Origin: Isoetes taiwanensis
Taxonomy: Eukaryota; Streptophyta; Lycopodiopsida; Isoetales; Isoetaceae
Length of the DNA stretch: 64,000 nt
Assembly: GCA_021234155.1 (NCBI GenBank)
Contig: JAJEKV010000084.1
Coordinates: 3,847,702 to 3,911,701 of the forward strand
Direction of reading: 5' to 3'
Shown here: positions 10,944 through 21,127 of the stretch, piece by piece
Numbering within the stretch: the first letter of the stretch is position 1
Layout of the letters: every line of letters starts with the position of its first letter
The notes under the pieces: model-generated
What the model was told of the DNA's origin: nothing
Seen by the model: the letters and a program-made list of their open reading frames with translations, nothing else
The model's database searches: none
Made by a program: the position numbers and the translations under genes

Positions 10944-11818
10944 GATCTCCTGCCTAATGTTAATCGTAGTGATGGTCCACTATCTCCTGCCTATGATGGC
11001 GCTTAGGGTTTCAGCCCTGCTCTTTTGCTCATAACTCGGGATTCCGGTGTCAGATTCAGCTGTTCTTGGGCTCCTTGGAAAGCTTATCAAACGAGCTTTC
11101 CGTCGGTGTATGATATGTATGGTGTTTCCTCTGTTTTGGTCGACAGAATCCACCTGACAGTCCCGGCCCTCTTTTGGCGGTGCTAGGGTTTGGCTGCAGT
11201 TTTCTTTTGGCCATAACTTCTACATCTGGTGGCAGTTTTGGGCATATTTGGGCTTGTTGGAAAGCTCTTTGAGCGCTCCATCCAGTGGCACTTAACATTT
11301 CAGAGATTATGGACTGTTGGGAAAGATGGTTTAGCTCTGAAACTTCGGCCTCCCTCTCTTGGTGGAGATGACAAGATCCAGTCGCAGCCCGTTAAAACGT
11401 GCTTCTGGTGCTTCCACCATAGTTCATGGTGGAATTGGCAAAGAATATGCTGCAGATTCTCCCAGAATAAGTGTACGTGATGCATACAAAATGGCTCGTT
11501 AGGGTGCTCTTTCGGCTCCTGAGAGTTTAGTTTCTTCAGTGCACCTCAATCCTTTAGTGTTGCCCAATATGTCTTCTAATGGCATGAGTGTGGCTGCCTC
11601 AATTGAGACAGGAGCTCCGTCTCTTTCCTCTTCTCAGTTAGTTGCTCCAGTTTCTATTACGACTGAAGATGCTGCAACTACAGTTTGCGTTGCTGCCCAT
11701 ACGTCTGGTGAGACTGGAAGCCATGTTGAATATGTGCCATTGGAGAACTCTTCTGAGACTCCAACGCACGTTGGAGGTTCCTCAGATCAGGTGGTGTGCT
11801 CTGGCCAAGTAGCGCCTC

Positions 11819-13400
11819 TGTGACGTTCCACATATTTATATGGTATACGTATAAGTACACTGACACGTCACCCAGTAAGGGTACGCCACCATAGGGTATT
11901 TTAACCTTGGGGTGGACTTAAACGGGATTAATTTAGCTATGCTAAATTAATTATTAAAGAATAATTACCTACAATTAATGAAATAGTAATTAATTAACTC
12001 AATTAAGTTAATAAGGTGCCACCTGGCCAAATTCGATTGGCCAGCATGGGAATGCTAACTTGGGGCATCAACATGGAACTCTCATCCCATTTGACCCCAA
12101 AATCGAGCCAAGAGGAGGAGCAGCTGAGCGCCCAGGTTGCTGAAGCTGTAGCTGAGTGCCCAAGTTGCTAAACACCCAAGTCTTTGAAGATGGAAGCACC
12201 CCATGATAATGGATCAAGTCGAAACTCAGGTAAGTGGGTAGACAAGCTTGAGATTTGTAGGATAGCGCTTCAGTTAGTCCTCTATGATTATCTTTGTTAG
12301 GACTAACCCTTCTTTGATAGATGGGATTATATTTCGATTATGGATTTTGCTTTGATACGTATGGATGGATGAATTTATGATAGTTTCTCTGTTAGCCTTC
12401 AGTAAAGCAGGGATTAGAGGGGGGGTAGAGACCTCTGTGCCTTATGCACTTAGTATGCTCCTAGTAGCCCCTTTAATTCCCAAGTATGCGGCCTGTGCAC
12501 AAGAGACCACCGAGTTGTGGATGCTATGGAATTGCTTAGCACCAGAGAAGGGACGCAGTGGTGAAGTGGGGGTGGGGACTTGCACGAACATACAAGGCTC
12601 CTGAGACTCCTACAGTGGGCTAGGCCTGATAGCCGGTCACGTAGAGGGCCGGGTATGGGTCTGACACTCCCTGTGTGCAGAGGTGTGACCCGTATGGGGC
12701 ATCCTGTACTTTGAGTAGATTTAGGGTGAGTAAGTCGGGTATGGATGCGGGGGTCGCTGACGCGGCACGTATTCTCTAGCTCACCCATGGAACCGCTATG
12801 ATCCTGGGAGGGGACACTTCCCTGACCTGCCTCATCGGACCAGGGCTTCATGAACCCTGGAGTAGGCTCGAAGGGTGATACCTTGAGTCTGCGTCTCCGG
12901 AAGGCTATAGTGATGCCATAGCGTGATTTGACTCATCTGCAAAGTGTGCACAGGAGGGGCGGATGGAGTGGACAACCCTAACCGATGTTCTATGCCAGCC
13001 AACGCCATGTCAAGATTCGGTCTGCTGATCTCTTGAGACCTAGCCGTCAGTCGATCCTCACGGGAGTCTGAGCCGTGGTAGAAGCATGGGTTTGGGGTGT
13101 TTTCCCTAGTATTAAATGCATATTCTTTGTTGTTGTCACTTGGATGGATGTGCCGCCCCTCGTGGTGGTATTTTATGATATGATTATGCTGTGTGCTAAC
13201 ATTGTATTCACGCTTTCGCGACATAGGAGCTCCATTGAAGGCGTGGGCCGAATGACCCCTCTGTGTCTTTCACTCGAGCATCTTTCTATAGATGGCCCGA
13301 GTTAGACGGAGGGCCCTGCTCGTGGCGGTTGGTCGCCATGGGAGGGGAAAGTCCCCGTATGTATACGTCCGAGTGTCGTATATGTTCATGGAGCGTCACA
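11819..13400 (+). repeat. 5' long terminal repeat
   Basis: 1,582 bases from TGTGACG to CGTCACA. Positions 11,862-13,400 align with 19,603-21,127 with scattered substitutions and one roughly 14-base deletion in the right copy (around 20,302). An intermediate segment (12,969-13,385) also occurs at 19,117-19,526. Short frames within it are not conserved coding sequence. Confidence 0.85.
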
Positions 13401-13401
13401 G

Positions 13402-13417
13402 TGGTATCAGAGCATGG
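13402..13417 (+). other. Primer binding site (methionine tRNA type)
   Basis: TGGTATCAGAGCATGG begins one base after the 5' LTR. TGGTATCAGAGC is the usual plant LTR-retrotransposon complement of the 3' end of initiator methionine tRNA, where minus-strand DNA synthesis starts. Confidence 0.9.
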
Positions 13418-13562
13418 TTTTGGGACACCAAACTACTGCACTGGCTACATACTAACTCGTTAGACCGCTAGTTAGTGAGTGAGGATCTTTGAGTAGCTTG
13501 AGATTTTGGGTGGTGTAGTAGGAGCTGTTTTGGTAGATTTAGTGTGGTTTATGTTGGTTTTG

Positions 13563-13812
13563 GGGATGTGTACCCGGCGTGAAACCCTAACCCTAATCGG
13601 CGGGCAAGGGGTACCCGGGTGTTGCTGGCGACGGTGGTGAGGTCAGGGTAGGGTCTGCCCGCAGACCTAATTACTTAAAAAAAAAAAAAAAAACCCTAAT
13701 CGGGCGGGCGGGGGGTACCCTGACGTCTCTCGGCGGCCGTGGCGAGTCAGCGATAGGGCCCCCTTGGGCCTAAAAAAAACACACTCCCTACTTTGAAATT
13801 TTTTTGCTTAAA

Positions 13813-13905
<93 letters not shown>

Positions 13906-13910
13906 AGGGT
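13563..13910 (+). repeat. Retroelement leader with doubled AAACCCTAA-GGCGGGC segment and (TA)n
   Basis: Two related segments (about 13,575-13,640 and 13,690-13,745) share AAACCCTAATCGG, GGCGGGC and GGGGTACCC, separated by a run of A. A (TA)n microsatellite covers about 13,814-13,902. The doubled segment could be captured host 5' untranslated sequence. CCCTAA-like bases are too few to be telomeric. Confidence 0.6.
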
Positions 13911-14048
13911 AAAGTTTTAAAGTTAAGGGTAACGTCTCTTTTCTTTCTCTCAATTGTTCTGTTGCTCTTTTGTGCTCCGCCTGCCGCCATAGCCGCCGGA
14001 ACCGAAGCTCTCTTCCGCCATAGCCATTTCTACCTGTAATTTCGTTCC

Positions 14049-15376
14049 TTGCCTTCCTATCCCAAGCGCCCACTCAGCGCCCACCCAGCCATGATGGATG
14101 AACCCAAGCAAGTGTATAAGTGTCTGCCTCGCTATTCCCGATGCTCCATAGCTTCCTTGATGGCCGAACTTTTGCCACGCCCAAACCCATCGGCCGAAGC
14201 GGAAGCCAAAACCGAGGAGTTGTTGGAACACTTTGCTAAGCGCTTTTATGAAGGGGCTAAGATACCATACCCGCTCTTCTGCTACAATGAGCGCTTTGTA
14301 TAGCTTAACGCCATGCGGGAATCCTACACCGTAATTGAGGAAGCAGATGGCGTCCAGAATTACACACGGTTTTGTCCACCAGAAGGGGATGAGCAAGCTG
14401 AAGCCGAGGCCATACAGATGCAGGCCCATAAGATCCTACAAATGGCACAAGAAGCTGATCGACGATGGCTTGCAACTGACGACCCTGCTGCGCAAGCTCT
14501 AGGGTATCGTTATTTTGGAAATGGGATGTGTATCTTTAATGGTGGATCATATACCATCCCATCCTTTTCTTATGAGGAGGAAACTAATCGCATTATTTGG
14601 GAAGCCGGGTCGCCCCCATTTTTCACCGTCGGTTCCAAATGGGCCGTCGAAAGCAGATATCGTGCCAATCCCCATGGTATTTTCTGGAGCTTAAGCAACG
14701 AACGGACATTCGGATAGCCAGGGAGAAACGAGCAGAGGAGCAGACAACACTCCAGGCACAATCACAGAGGGCAACTCACTTGACAGAGGAAGCTGCTAAA
14801 CTTCGTGAAGATACCCTCCGTGCACAGCAAGCGGAACAGGAGCAAGCTCAGAAAAGAATGCAAGATGACGCAGAGCGGATAGCCAGAGAAGCAACCGAGT
14901 CAGTTAAGGAGCGGCTTAGGAAACAAGAGCAGGAACGGGACCGTCAAGACACGCCACCTCCGAGTAACCGTTTTTTCCGCCGAAAGCGAAAGAGTACGGC
15001 CAGTAAGTCGGGTGCTCAGTACAAGGATCAACTCAAGACTCGGGGTGGGGTCACTAAGGCTGCATGGGACAATCAGCGGGATGAAATCATCCGAAAGGCC
15101 CGGCATCCAAGGACAGCAGGGAAAACTATTCCCGGAGCCCTGCCGCAATCAAAGAGGAAGCATCGATACAAACCAGGTACGGTGGTACTGCGGGAGATAC
15201 GGAAGTACCAGAAGTCCACTAACTTTCTGCTACGCAAACTTCCTTTCCAACGCCTGGTCCGGGAGATCGCCCAAGAATATAAGACGGATCTGCGGTTTCA
15301 GGTACATGCAGTCCTGGTGCTTCAGGAAGCGGCCGAAGCTTATCTGGTGCAAACAAACAAAGAAAATATAATATAA
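14049..15376 (+). pseudogene. Retroelement ORF: coiled-coil protein fused to histone H3-like domain
   Basis: The N-terminal part reads from ATG 14,049 or 14,091 (MDEPKQVYKCLPRYSRCS), meets an in-frame TAG at 14,301, and continues to about 14,690. There a one-base shift moves to the frame that stays open to TAA at 15,374. That frame has an about 85-residue Glu/Gln/Arg/Ala-rich coiled coil ([11 protein letters not shown] to [14 protein letters not shown]), then a basic stretch ([14 protein letters not shown]). From 15,161 to 15,349 there are 63 codons aligning without gaps to histone H3 residues 39-101: [48 protein letters not shown]-like. Tyr41, Tyr78, His87 and Leu90 are the plant H3.3 states. 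RKST before it may be H3 R8-T11 with an expanded tail. The last part of helix 2, loop 2 and helix 3 are absent, replaced by QTNKENII. No intron is present. It is probably inactive in this copy. Confidence 0.8.
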
Positions 15377-15492
15377 TTAGCTGGCGCATCGAACTCCGTG
15401 CCTCAATATTTAAAAGTCAGATTCACTTTAAGTTTTTCATTTCCTTCAGTCTTCCTTTCCGTTTCGCTCCTCCTTCTTGCTCTCTTCATTGC

Positions 15493-16889
15493 TATGGATT
15501 ATGAGGGACGTTTTGCCTGGTACATGGGAGGCGAGCAGTGGGATCCTCAGGTTCCCTATCCTCTTCTAGATCCCATGTTGCAGTGTAGAGTCGATCTTAT
15601 CGACAATATGCGTGCACATCCTCATTATAACCTTTTTCTGAAGTTTTATGATGAGGAAATCCTACCCCAAGCAGAGTTTTTCGGGGAGCCACCTCAACCC
15701 TATCTCCACCGAGATATTCTATGGCAGATGTTTGGGGATGACCATCACGGCGATGCCGTACTCAGGGGCATTGTCAGACGTGCTAGGCACGCCCCCATTC
15801 GTGACCTGGGGACTAATCGGCTTTACTTTGAGGCCCAGTTTGCCCTTGCCCTTATCATGGACAGGTATATTGAAAGTACCGACACGGCCTTAGAGCAAGG
15901 GCGAAGCCGATTTTGAAAGATGGAAGAAGTTGGCTGCAGAAAAGCCTTTACCTCGTGCTAAGGGCCAAGCACTTGTTGGGTTGAGTTCACTTCCTACCAT
16001 AAAAGTTGACAACCAGGACTATTTGTTACTAAGTGATATTCAGTGGGCATATTAACATGTCGCCAACAAGGGCAGGCAAAAGACGGCTCATCTCCTTTAT
16101 GAGTTGGCCGAGTATTGTCAGGGTCAAGATGACTTCATGGATTACTCTCGACCCGACTACCTGCCGGACATACACCGACTGCTTAATTATCATCCTCTTG
16201 ATATTGAGCCTGTCAACACTTTATTGTCGCTACGGCAGTTAATGATCCAGAGTGCTCCTTCATCAATTCCGGAGTCGGCTTTCCATGCTACGGCCCCACA
16301 TGTTCCTAACATCAACGATGTCGTAGTCCAGATGGAAGATGACCCAACTACTGAAGATTTATGTGATAAAAGCCAGTACGCTCAGGAGGAGAAAGAATTT
16401 GTTAAGGAAAAGGAACTGCCGCAGAATTTTGAATCTGAGTTGGCTTCCTTAACCCATCCGGCTGTTGCGGGGTTGAAATGCCATATTACCCGGTTCTTCT
16501 TGTCGGCTTTTACAAGAAGGCAAGTGCTCTTCTTTGCCAAAGCAATTGCACCAGAAGCTGAGGCAGCTGTATGGGCACTTAGGGCACTTTCTACGGCAGC
16601 TGGCCATAAGAAGTTACCCACTAACCTGGAGCAGGTCATTCTCGTGAATCGTGATCTAGCCATTGCGGTGTTTGACCAAGATATCGGCTCTTGGATGAAC
16701 TTGAGTCTACTGGTTGCAGCGCCATTAGCTACAAATGTTCCTCCAGAGATAGCTTCGTCAGCTGCTTCATCCGTGTGTTACTTCTTCAGCACTGACCTGA
16801 GCCTGAGTTTGATACCCAAGTGCAAGATAGAACAGGGCCAACCTCTTAGTTCTAGTTTTTATCAGACATTTGTACTCAGTTCTATGTAA
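15493..16889 (+). pseudogene. Unrecognised retroelement ORF, broken by a shift and a stop
   Basis: Starts MDYEGRFAWYMGGEQWDPQ and is open to 15,916. Around 15,900 the reading continues one frame over (ADFERWKKLAAEKPLPRAKG), meets TAA at 16,053, and stays open to 16,889 (ELAEYCQGQDDFMDYSRPDY, then a helical C-terminal part). Joined, it would be about 465 residues, mostly soluble and mixed charge. I see no catalytic motif and no resemblance to gag, protease, reverse transcriptase or integrase. It lies between the H3-like ORF and gag on the same strand, so it is either an extra retroelement gene or captured host sequence. Confidence 0.55.
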
Positions 16890-17069
16890 TTTTTGGTTTG
16901 GCATTTCCTTTAATACGCCACCATATAATATATGTGCTAAATTGCTATGCTTCATTGTCTTGTTGAATACCATTGAATTATCTTTTTCCTACAATGCTTA
17001 TCTCTCTTCCTTAGAGTTGGAGTATAAGAAATTGTTCAATGTTGTATATTCATTCTTACCGTCTTGCAG

Positions 17070-17530
17070 ACGAAGAACTCGAAGAATTTGAGGAAAGAAT
17101 CACCAACGAAATACGGAGGGACGATCCGGGACCTCCCGACCAAGACTACGGTCAACGGTATGGGGAGTATCCCGACCGGGATGATGAGTACGAAGCAGAG
17201 GAGCCCGTGGAAGAAGGAGAGCCTTATGATTCAACTAAAGGCTTGCAAATAGTCAACATTCTCCATGAACGTGCTTTCGAAAATCTACAACAAACTCTCC
17301 GTCGTACCTGGGATTACTGGGATATGACCATGCATGAGGCTTTTGCCGACGCCAATGACCATTTATGGCAGATCTTTTATGCGCTAAGAAACCTCTTCAA
17401 TCTCCTTATCATTAGCCCCACGTTAGACTACCAGCATGTTATCATCCAGGCATGGGCTCGCTACAAGGTGGTCAGGGCCGTACAGGAGAGCGTTCGCTAC
17501 TCTATCCTGTACCCTTTTGCGCAGCCTTAG
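17070..17530 (+). pseudogene. Unrecognised acidic ORF, possible downstream exon of the preceding ORF
   Basis: The open frame encodes EELEEFEERITNEIRRDD, an acidic Gly/Pro/Asp linker, then a helical part (IVNILHERAFENLQQTLRRT to YSILYPFAQP). It has no in-frame ATG near its start but is preceded by a pyrimidine-rich CTTGCAG acceptor-like site at 17,063-17,069. Splicing from a GTTCTA site near 16,879 would join it in phase with the preceding ORF. That splice is an inference. Without it, the frame runs upstream to an ATG at 17,039 (MLYIHSYRLADEE). Function unknown. Confidence 0.4.
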
Positions 17531-17769
17531 GCCTAATCTCTTCAGTTTTCTTTTATCCCTAAGTATGTGTTGACTAAAAGTTGTCTAATGTACTGTATGA
17601 CCTTAAGTTTTGTTAAAGCTGCATTTTCCATGTAACTGCTACTTTGACGTTATAATAAAGATCTTTTCTCTCATTCTCTTGGACTGTCTTTATTATTGTT
17701 CCCTAGCATTACTTAAAATGATCTTCTTTGTGACATGTGCTATCACCATAATTCTCCTTATACTCTCTT

Positions 17770-19129
17770 ATGGTCAATATAGACGGTGCACGTAACGCTT
17801 CATGGCAGATACCCTCAAATGCTAGCAGAATAACACCGGAGCAAGAACTCATGTTGATGAAGCGGCAGCTAGTAGAGCTCCAAGTGTATGTGTTAAATGC
17901 CAACCCACCGCAGCCTATGCAAGAGGATGGACCGGAGTTACCTCCATTGCCGCCAAGCCCACCACCACAGCAGCCACCTGCACCAGAACCAGGCCCTGCA
18001 CCCGCACAAAGGAGGCACCATTCCAAACGTCGTCGAAGCTCGTCTACGGATAGTGCCACATCCTCACAATCAGCCACCTCTGTGTCTTCTGAGTCGTCTG
18101 TATCATCTGGTGACCATGCAAAGCGCCGGGACAAGGAGTACCGTAAAACGGTTGATACGGCCATAACCAGTATATGGAAAAACAGGAAGCTGGCCCAGTT
18201 TGATGGAAAATCTAGAGGCGGCCTGAATGCAGAGTCCTGGTTAGACGAGATGAAGGAGTTTGGGAAATCCTATGGCATGACTGAAAAAGATACAGGAAAA
18301 GTTGCCACCACAAACCTTACTGGAGCCGCTCGTATTTGGTGGAAGGGGCTATGCTAGAGCCAAGCATCTCGACAGAAGCAGATGCAAGTTCAAAAAGTTT
18401 GCCAAAGCTTTTAAGTCGCATTACGTGCCCCGTGCGCACAAATGCCAGCAGATTCAGACTTTTTATAGGTTGGAGCAGAAGGGTATGTCAGTTCAGGCCT
18501 ATACAGATGAATTCATGCGCTTGAGGCTGTATGTACCAGGTATGAATGAAAAGAGGGCGGTGGAGGGCTATATTGAAGGGTTGGCCCCATCAATTAAACG
18601 AATGGTTAAGGCCATAGATCCGAAGTCAGTTGCAGAGGCTGAGGCTAAGGCATTGAGCCTTGAAGAGGACACACCAAGAAGCCAGTACCAGCGTCCCGCC
18701 TCTTACTCCCAGCCACGCCCGTACACACCTTACAAGCCCCGTTCACCCAGTCCAGGGCCCTCTCAGCAGAACTCTAACTGCCGCCAGGAAAAGAAAGTCA
18801 CCTTCAACATGCCCGACAAACCAAACAATGTCGGTAAGGAAGTTCGGAACCTCTTACAGTCTATTCCCAAAGAGGCCCGAGAGCAGCTCCGCAGAGATAA
18901 GGCATGTTACAGATGTATGCGGCCCGGGCACTTCATGCAGAATTGCCCTTATGTCACGCAGACTGCCCAGTTGGCCATGGCCGACCTCGATTGGGATGAT
19001 CTCGAGTCTACACTACCTGTCGAGGAGGAGGCTCCCGAGTATATTCACCGTGCATCCCATATCCTTGCATCCATAGAAACCGGCACTGCTGAAAGTCAGC
19101 CTGCCGTCATTTCCACTGGACAACCCTAG
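17770..19129 (+). pseudogene. gag: Retrotransposon gag with CCHC zinc knuckle, frameshifted
   Basis: Gag packages the element RNA into virus-like particles. The first frame (17,770-18,357) starts MVNIDGARNASWQIPSNASR, contains a proline/serine-rich, KR-rich segment, and reaches the capsid-like Retrotrans_gag core (LAQFDGKSRGGLNAESWLDE, GAARIWWKG). One shift near 18,350 leads to the second frame: FKSHYVPRAHKCQQIQTFY, EYTDEF-like and LRLYVPGMNEKRAVEGYIEGL. A CX2CX4HX4C knuckle (CYRCMRPGHFMQNC) follows at about 18,905-18,946. The end (VISTGQP, stop at 19,127) is created by fusion to LTR sequence: the last 12 bases, TGGACAACCCTA, are shared with LTR position 12,969. All pol functions that normally follow gag are missing. 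Confidence 0.85.
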
Positions 19130-19526
19130 CCGATGTTCTATGCCAGCCAACGCCATGTCAAGATTCGGTCTGCTGATCTCTTGAGACCTAACCATCAGTC
19201 GATCCTCACGGGAGTCTGAGCCATGGTAGAAGCATGGGTTTGGGGTGTTTTCCCTAGTATTAAATGCATATTCTTTGTTGTTGTCACTTGGATGGATGTG
19301 CCACCCCTTCGTGGTGGTATTTTATGATATGATTATGTTGTGTGCTAACATTGTATTCACGCTTCTGCGACATAGGAGCCCCATTGAAGGCGTGGGCCGA
19401 ATGACCCCTCTGTGTCCTTCACTCGAGCATCTTTCTATAGATGGCCCGAGTTAGACGGAGGGCCCTGCTCGTGGCGAGTTGGTCGCCATGGGAGAGGAAA
19501 GTCCCCGTATGTATACGGCCGAGTGT
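19117..19526 (+). repeat. Partial LTR abutting gag
   Basis: Corresponds to 5' LTR positions 12,969-13,378 in the same orientation, beginning with the 12-base overlap TGGACAACCCTA and ending CCGAGTGT. No polypurine tract separates it from gag. Confidence 0.85.
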
Positions 19527-19604
19527 GGCTCCCTGAACATATACGACACTCGGACTGACGGCTAGACTCCCGTGAGGATCGACTGACGGCTAGGTCTCAA
19601 GAGA
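19527..19604 (-). repeat. Inverted LTR fragments between the partial and 3' LTR
   Basis: Read on the minus strand, 19,527-19,554 is the LTR 3' end (CCGAGTGTCGTATATGTTCA) and about 19,558-19,604 is an internal LTR segment (TCTCTTGAGACCTAGCCGTC). Both occur in the plus orientation elsewhere in the LTRs. They replace the first 43 bases of the 3' LTR. Confidence 0.8.
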
Positions 19605-21127
19605 CACGTCACCCAGTAAGGGTATGCCATCATGGGGTATTTTAACCTAGGGGGTGGACTTAAAAGAGATTAATTTAGCTATGCTAAATTAATTATTAAA
19701 GGATAATTACCTACAATTAATGAAATAGTAATTAATTAACTCAATTAAGTTAATAAGGTGCCACCTGGCCAAATTCGATTGACCATCATGGGAATGCTAA
19801 CTTGGGGCATCAACATGGAACTCTCATCCCATTTGACCCCAAAATCGAGCCAAGAGGAGGAGCAGCTAAGTGCCCAGGTTGCTGAAGCTGTAGCTGAGTG
19901 CCCAAGTTGCTAAACACCCAAGTCTTTGAAGATGGAAGCACCCCATGATAATGGATCAAGTCGAAACTCGGGTAAGTGGGTGGACAAGCTTGAGATTTGT
20001 AGGATAGCGCTTCAGTTAGTCCTCTATGATTATCTTTGTTAGGACTAACCCTTCTTTGATAGATGGGATTATATTTCGATTATGCATTTTGCTTTGATAC
20101 ATATGGATGGATGAATTTATGATAGTTTCTCTGTTAGCCTTCCGTAAAGCAGGGATTAGAGGGGGGGTAGAGACCTCTGTGTCTTATGCACTTAGTACGC
20201 TCCTAGTAGCCCCTTTAATTCCCAAGTATGCGGCCTGTGCACAAGAGACCACCGAGTTGTGGATGCTATGGAATTGCTTAGCACCAGAGAAGGGACGCAG
20301 TGGGGTCTTGCACGAACATACAAGGCTCTTGAGACTCCTACAGTGGGCTAGGCCTGATAGCCGGTCACGTAGAGGGCCGGGTATGGGTCTGACACTCCCT
20401 GGGTGCAGAGGTGTGACCCGTATGGGGCATCCTGTACTTTGAGTAGATTTAGGGTGAGTAAGTCAGGTATGGATGCGGGGGTCGCTGATGCGGCACGTAT
20501 TCTCTAGCTCACCCATGGAACCGCTGTGATCCTGGGAGGGGACACTTCCCTGACCTGCCTCATCGGACCAGGGCTTCATGAACCCTGGAGTAGGCTCGAA
20601 GGGTGATACCTTGAGTCTGCGTCTCCAGAAGGCTATAGTGATGCCATAGCATGATTTGACTCATCTGCAAAGTGTGCACAGGAGGGACGGATGGAGTGGA
20701 CAACCCTAGTCGATGTTCTATGCCAGCCAACACCATGTCAAGATTCGGTCTTGATCTCTTGAGACCTAGCCGTCAGTCGATCCTTACGGGAGTCTGAGCC
20801 GGGGTAGAACCATGGGTTTGGGGTGTTTTCCCTAGTATTAAATGCATATTCTTTGTTGTTGTCACTTGGATGGATGTGCCACCCCTCGTGGTGGTATTTT
20901 ATGATATGATTATGCTGTGTGCTAACATTGTATTCACGCTTCCGCGACATAGGAGCCCCATTGAAGGCGTGGGCCGAATGACCCCTCTGTGTCCTTCACT
21001 CGAGCATCTTTCTATAGATGGCCCGAGTTAGACGGAGGGCCCTGCTCGTGGAGAGTTGGTCGCCATGGGAGGGGAAAGTCCCCGTATGTATACGTCCGAG
21101 TGTCGTATATGTTCAGGGAGCGTCACA
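19603..21127 (+). repeat. 3' long terminal repeat lacking its first 43 bases
   Basis: Matches 11,862-13,400 of the 5' LTR with scattered substitutions and a 14-base deletion near 20,302. It ends CGTCACA and is followed directly by the target duplication GCCTC. The 5' 43 bases, including TGTGACG, are missing and replaced by inverted LTR pieces. Confidence 0.85.

Larger units (their letters stand above)
11819..21127 (+). mobile_element. Non-autonomous LTR retrotransposon carrying a histone H3-like ORF
   Basis: Limits are set by TGTGACG at the left end, CGTCACA at the right end and the 5-bp target duplication GCCTC (11,814-11,818 and 21,128-21,132). In order it contains a 1,582-bp 5' LTR, a primer binding site complementary to a methionine tRNA, about 4 kb of extra broken ORFs including a coiled-coil/histone H3 fusion, and gag with a CCHC knuckle. 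A partial LTR, a short inverted LTR fragment and a 3' LTR follow. No protease, reverse transcriptase, RNase H or integrase motif was found, so mobility would need proteins supplied in trans. The gag type and primer site suggest a Ty3/Gypsy affiliation. It inserted into LINE-Q ORF1 and is therefore younger than it. Confidence 0.85.

Noticed and set aside
12365-13463. Protein-coding frames inside the 5' LTR
   Set aside because: The matching frames in the 3' LTR are shifted or truncated, the peptides have no domain, and the segment is LTR.
13575-13700. Interstitial telomere repeat
   Set aside because: Only two to three CCCTAA-like units in a larger duplicated leader segment.
14900-15376. Centromeric H3 (CENH3)
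   Set aside because: Loop 1 has the canonical H3 length and sequence ([10 protein letters not shown]) without the longer, diverged loop of CENH3. Tyr41, Tyr78, His87 and Leu90 match plant H3.3.
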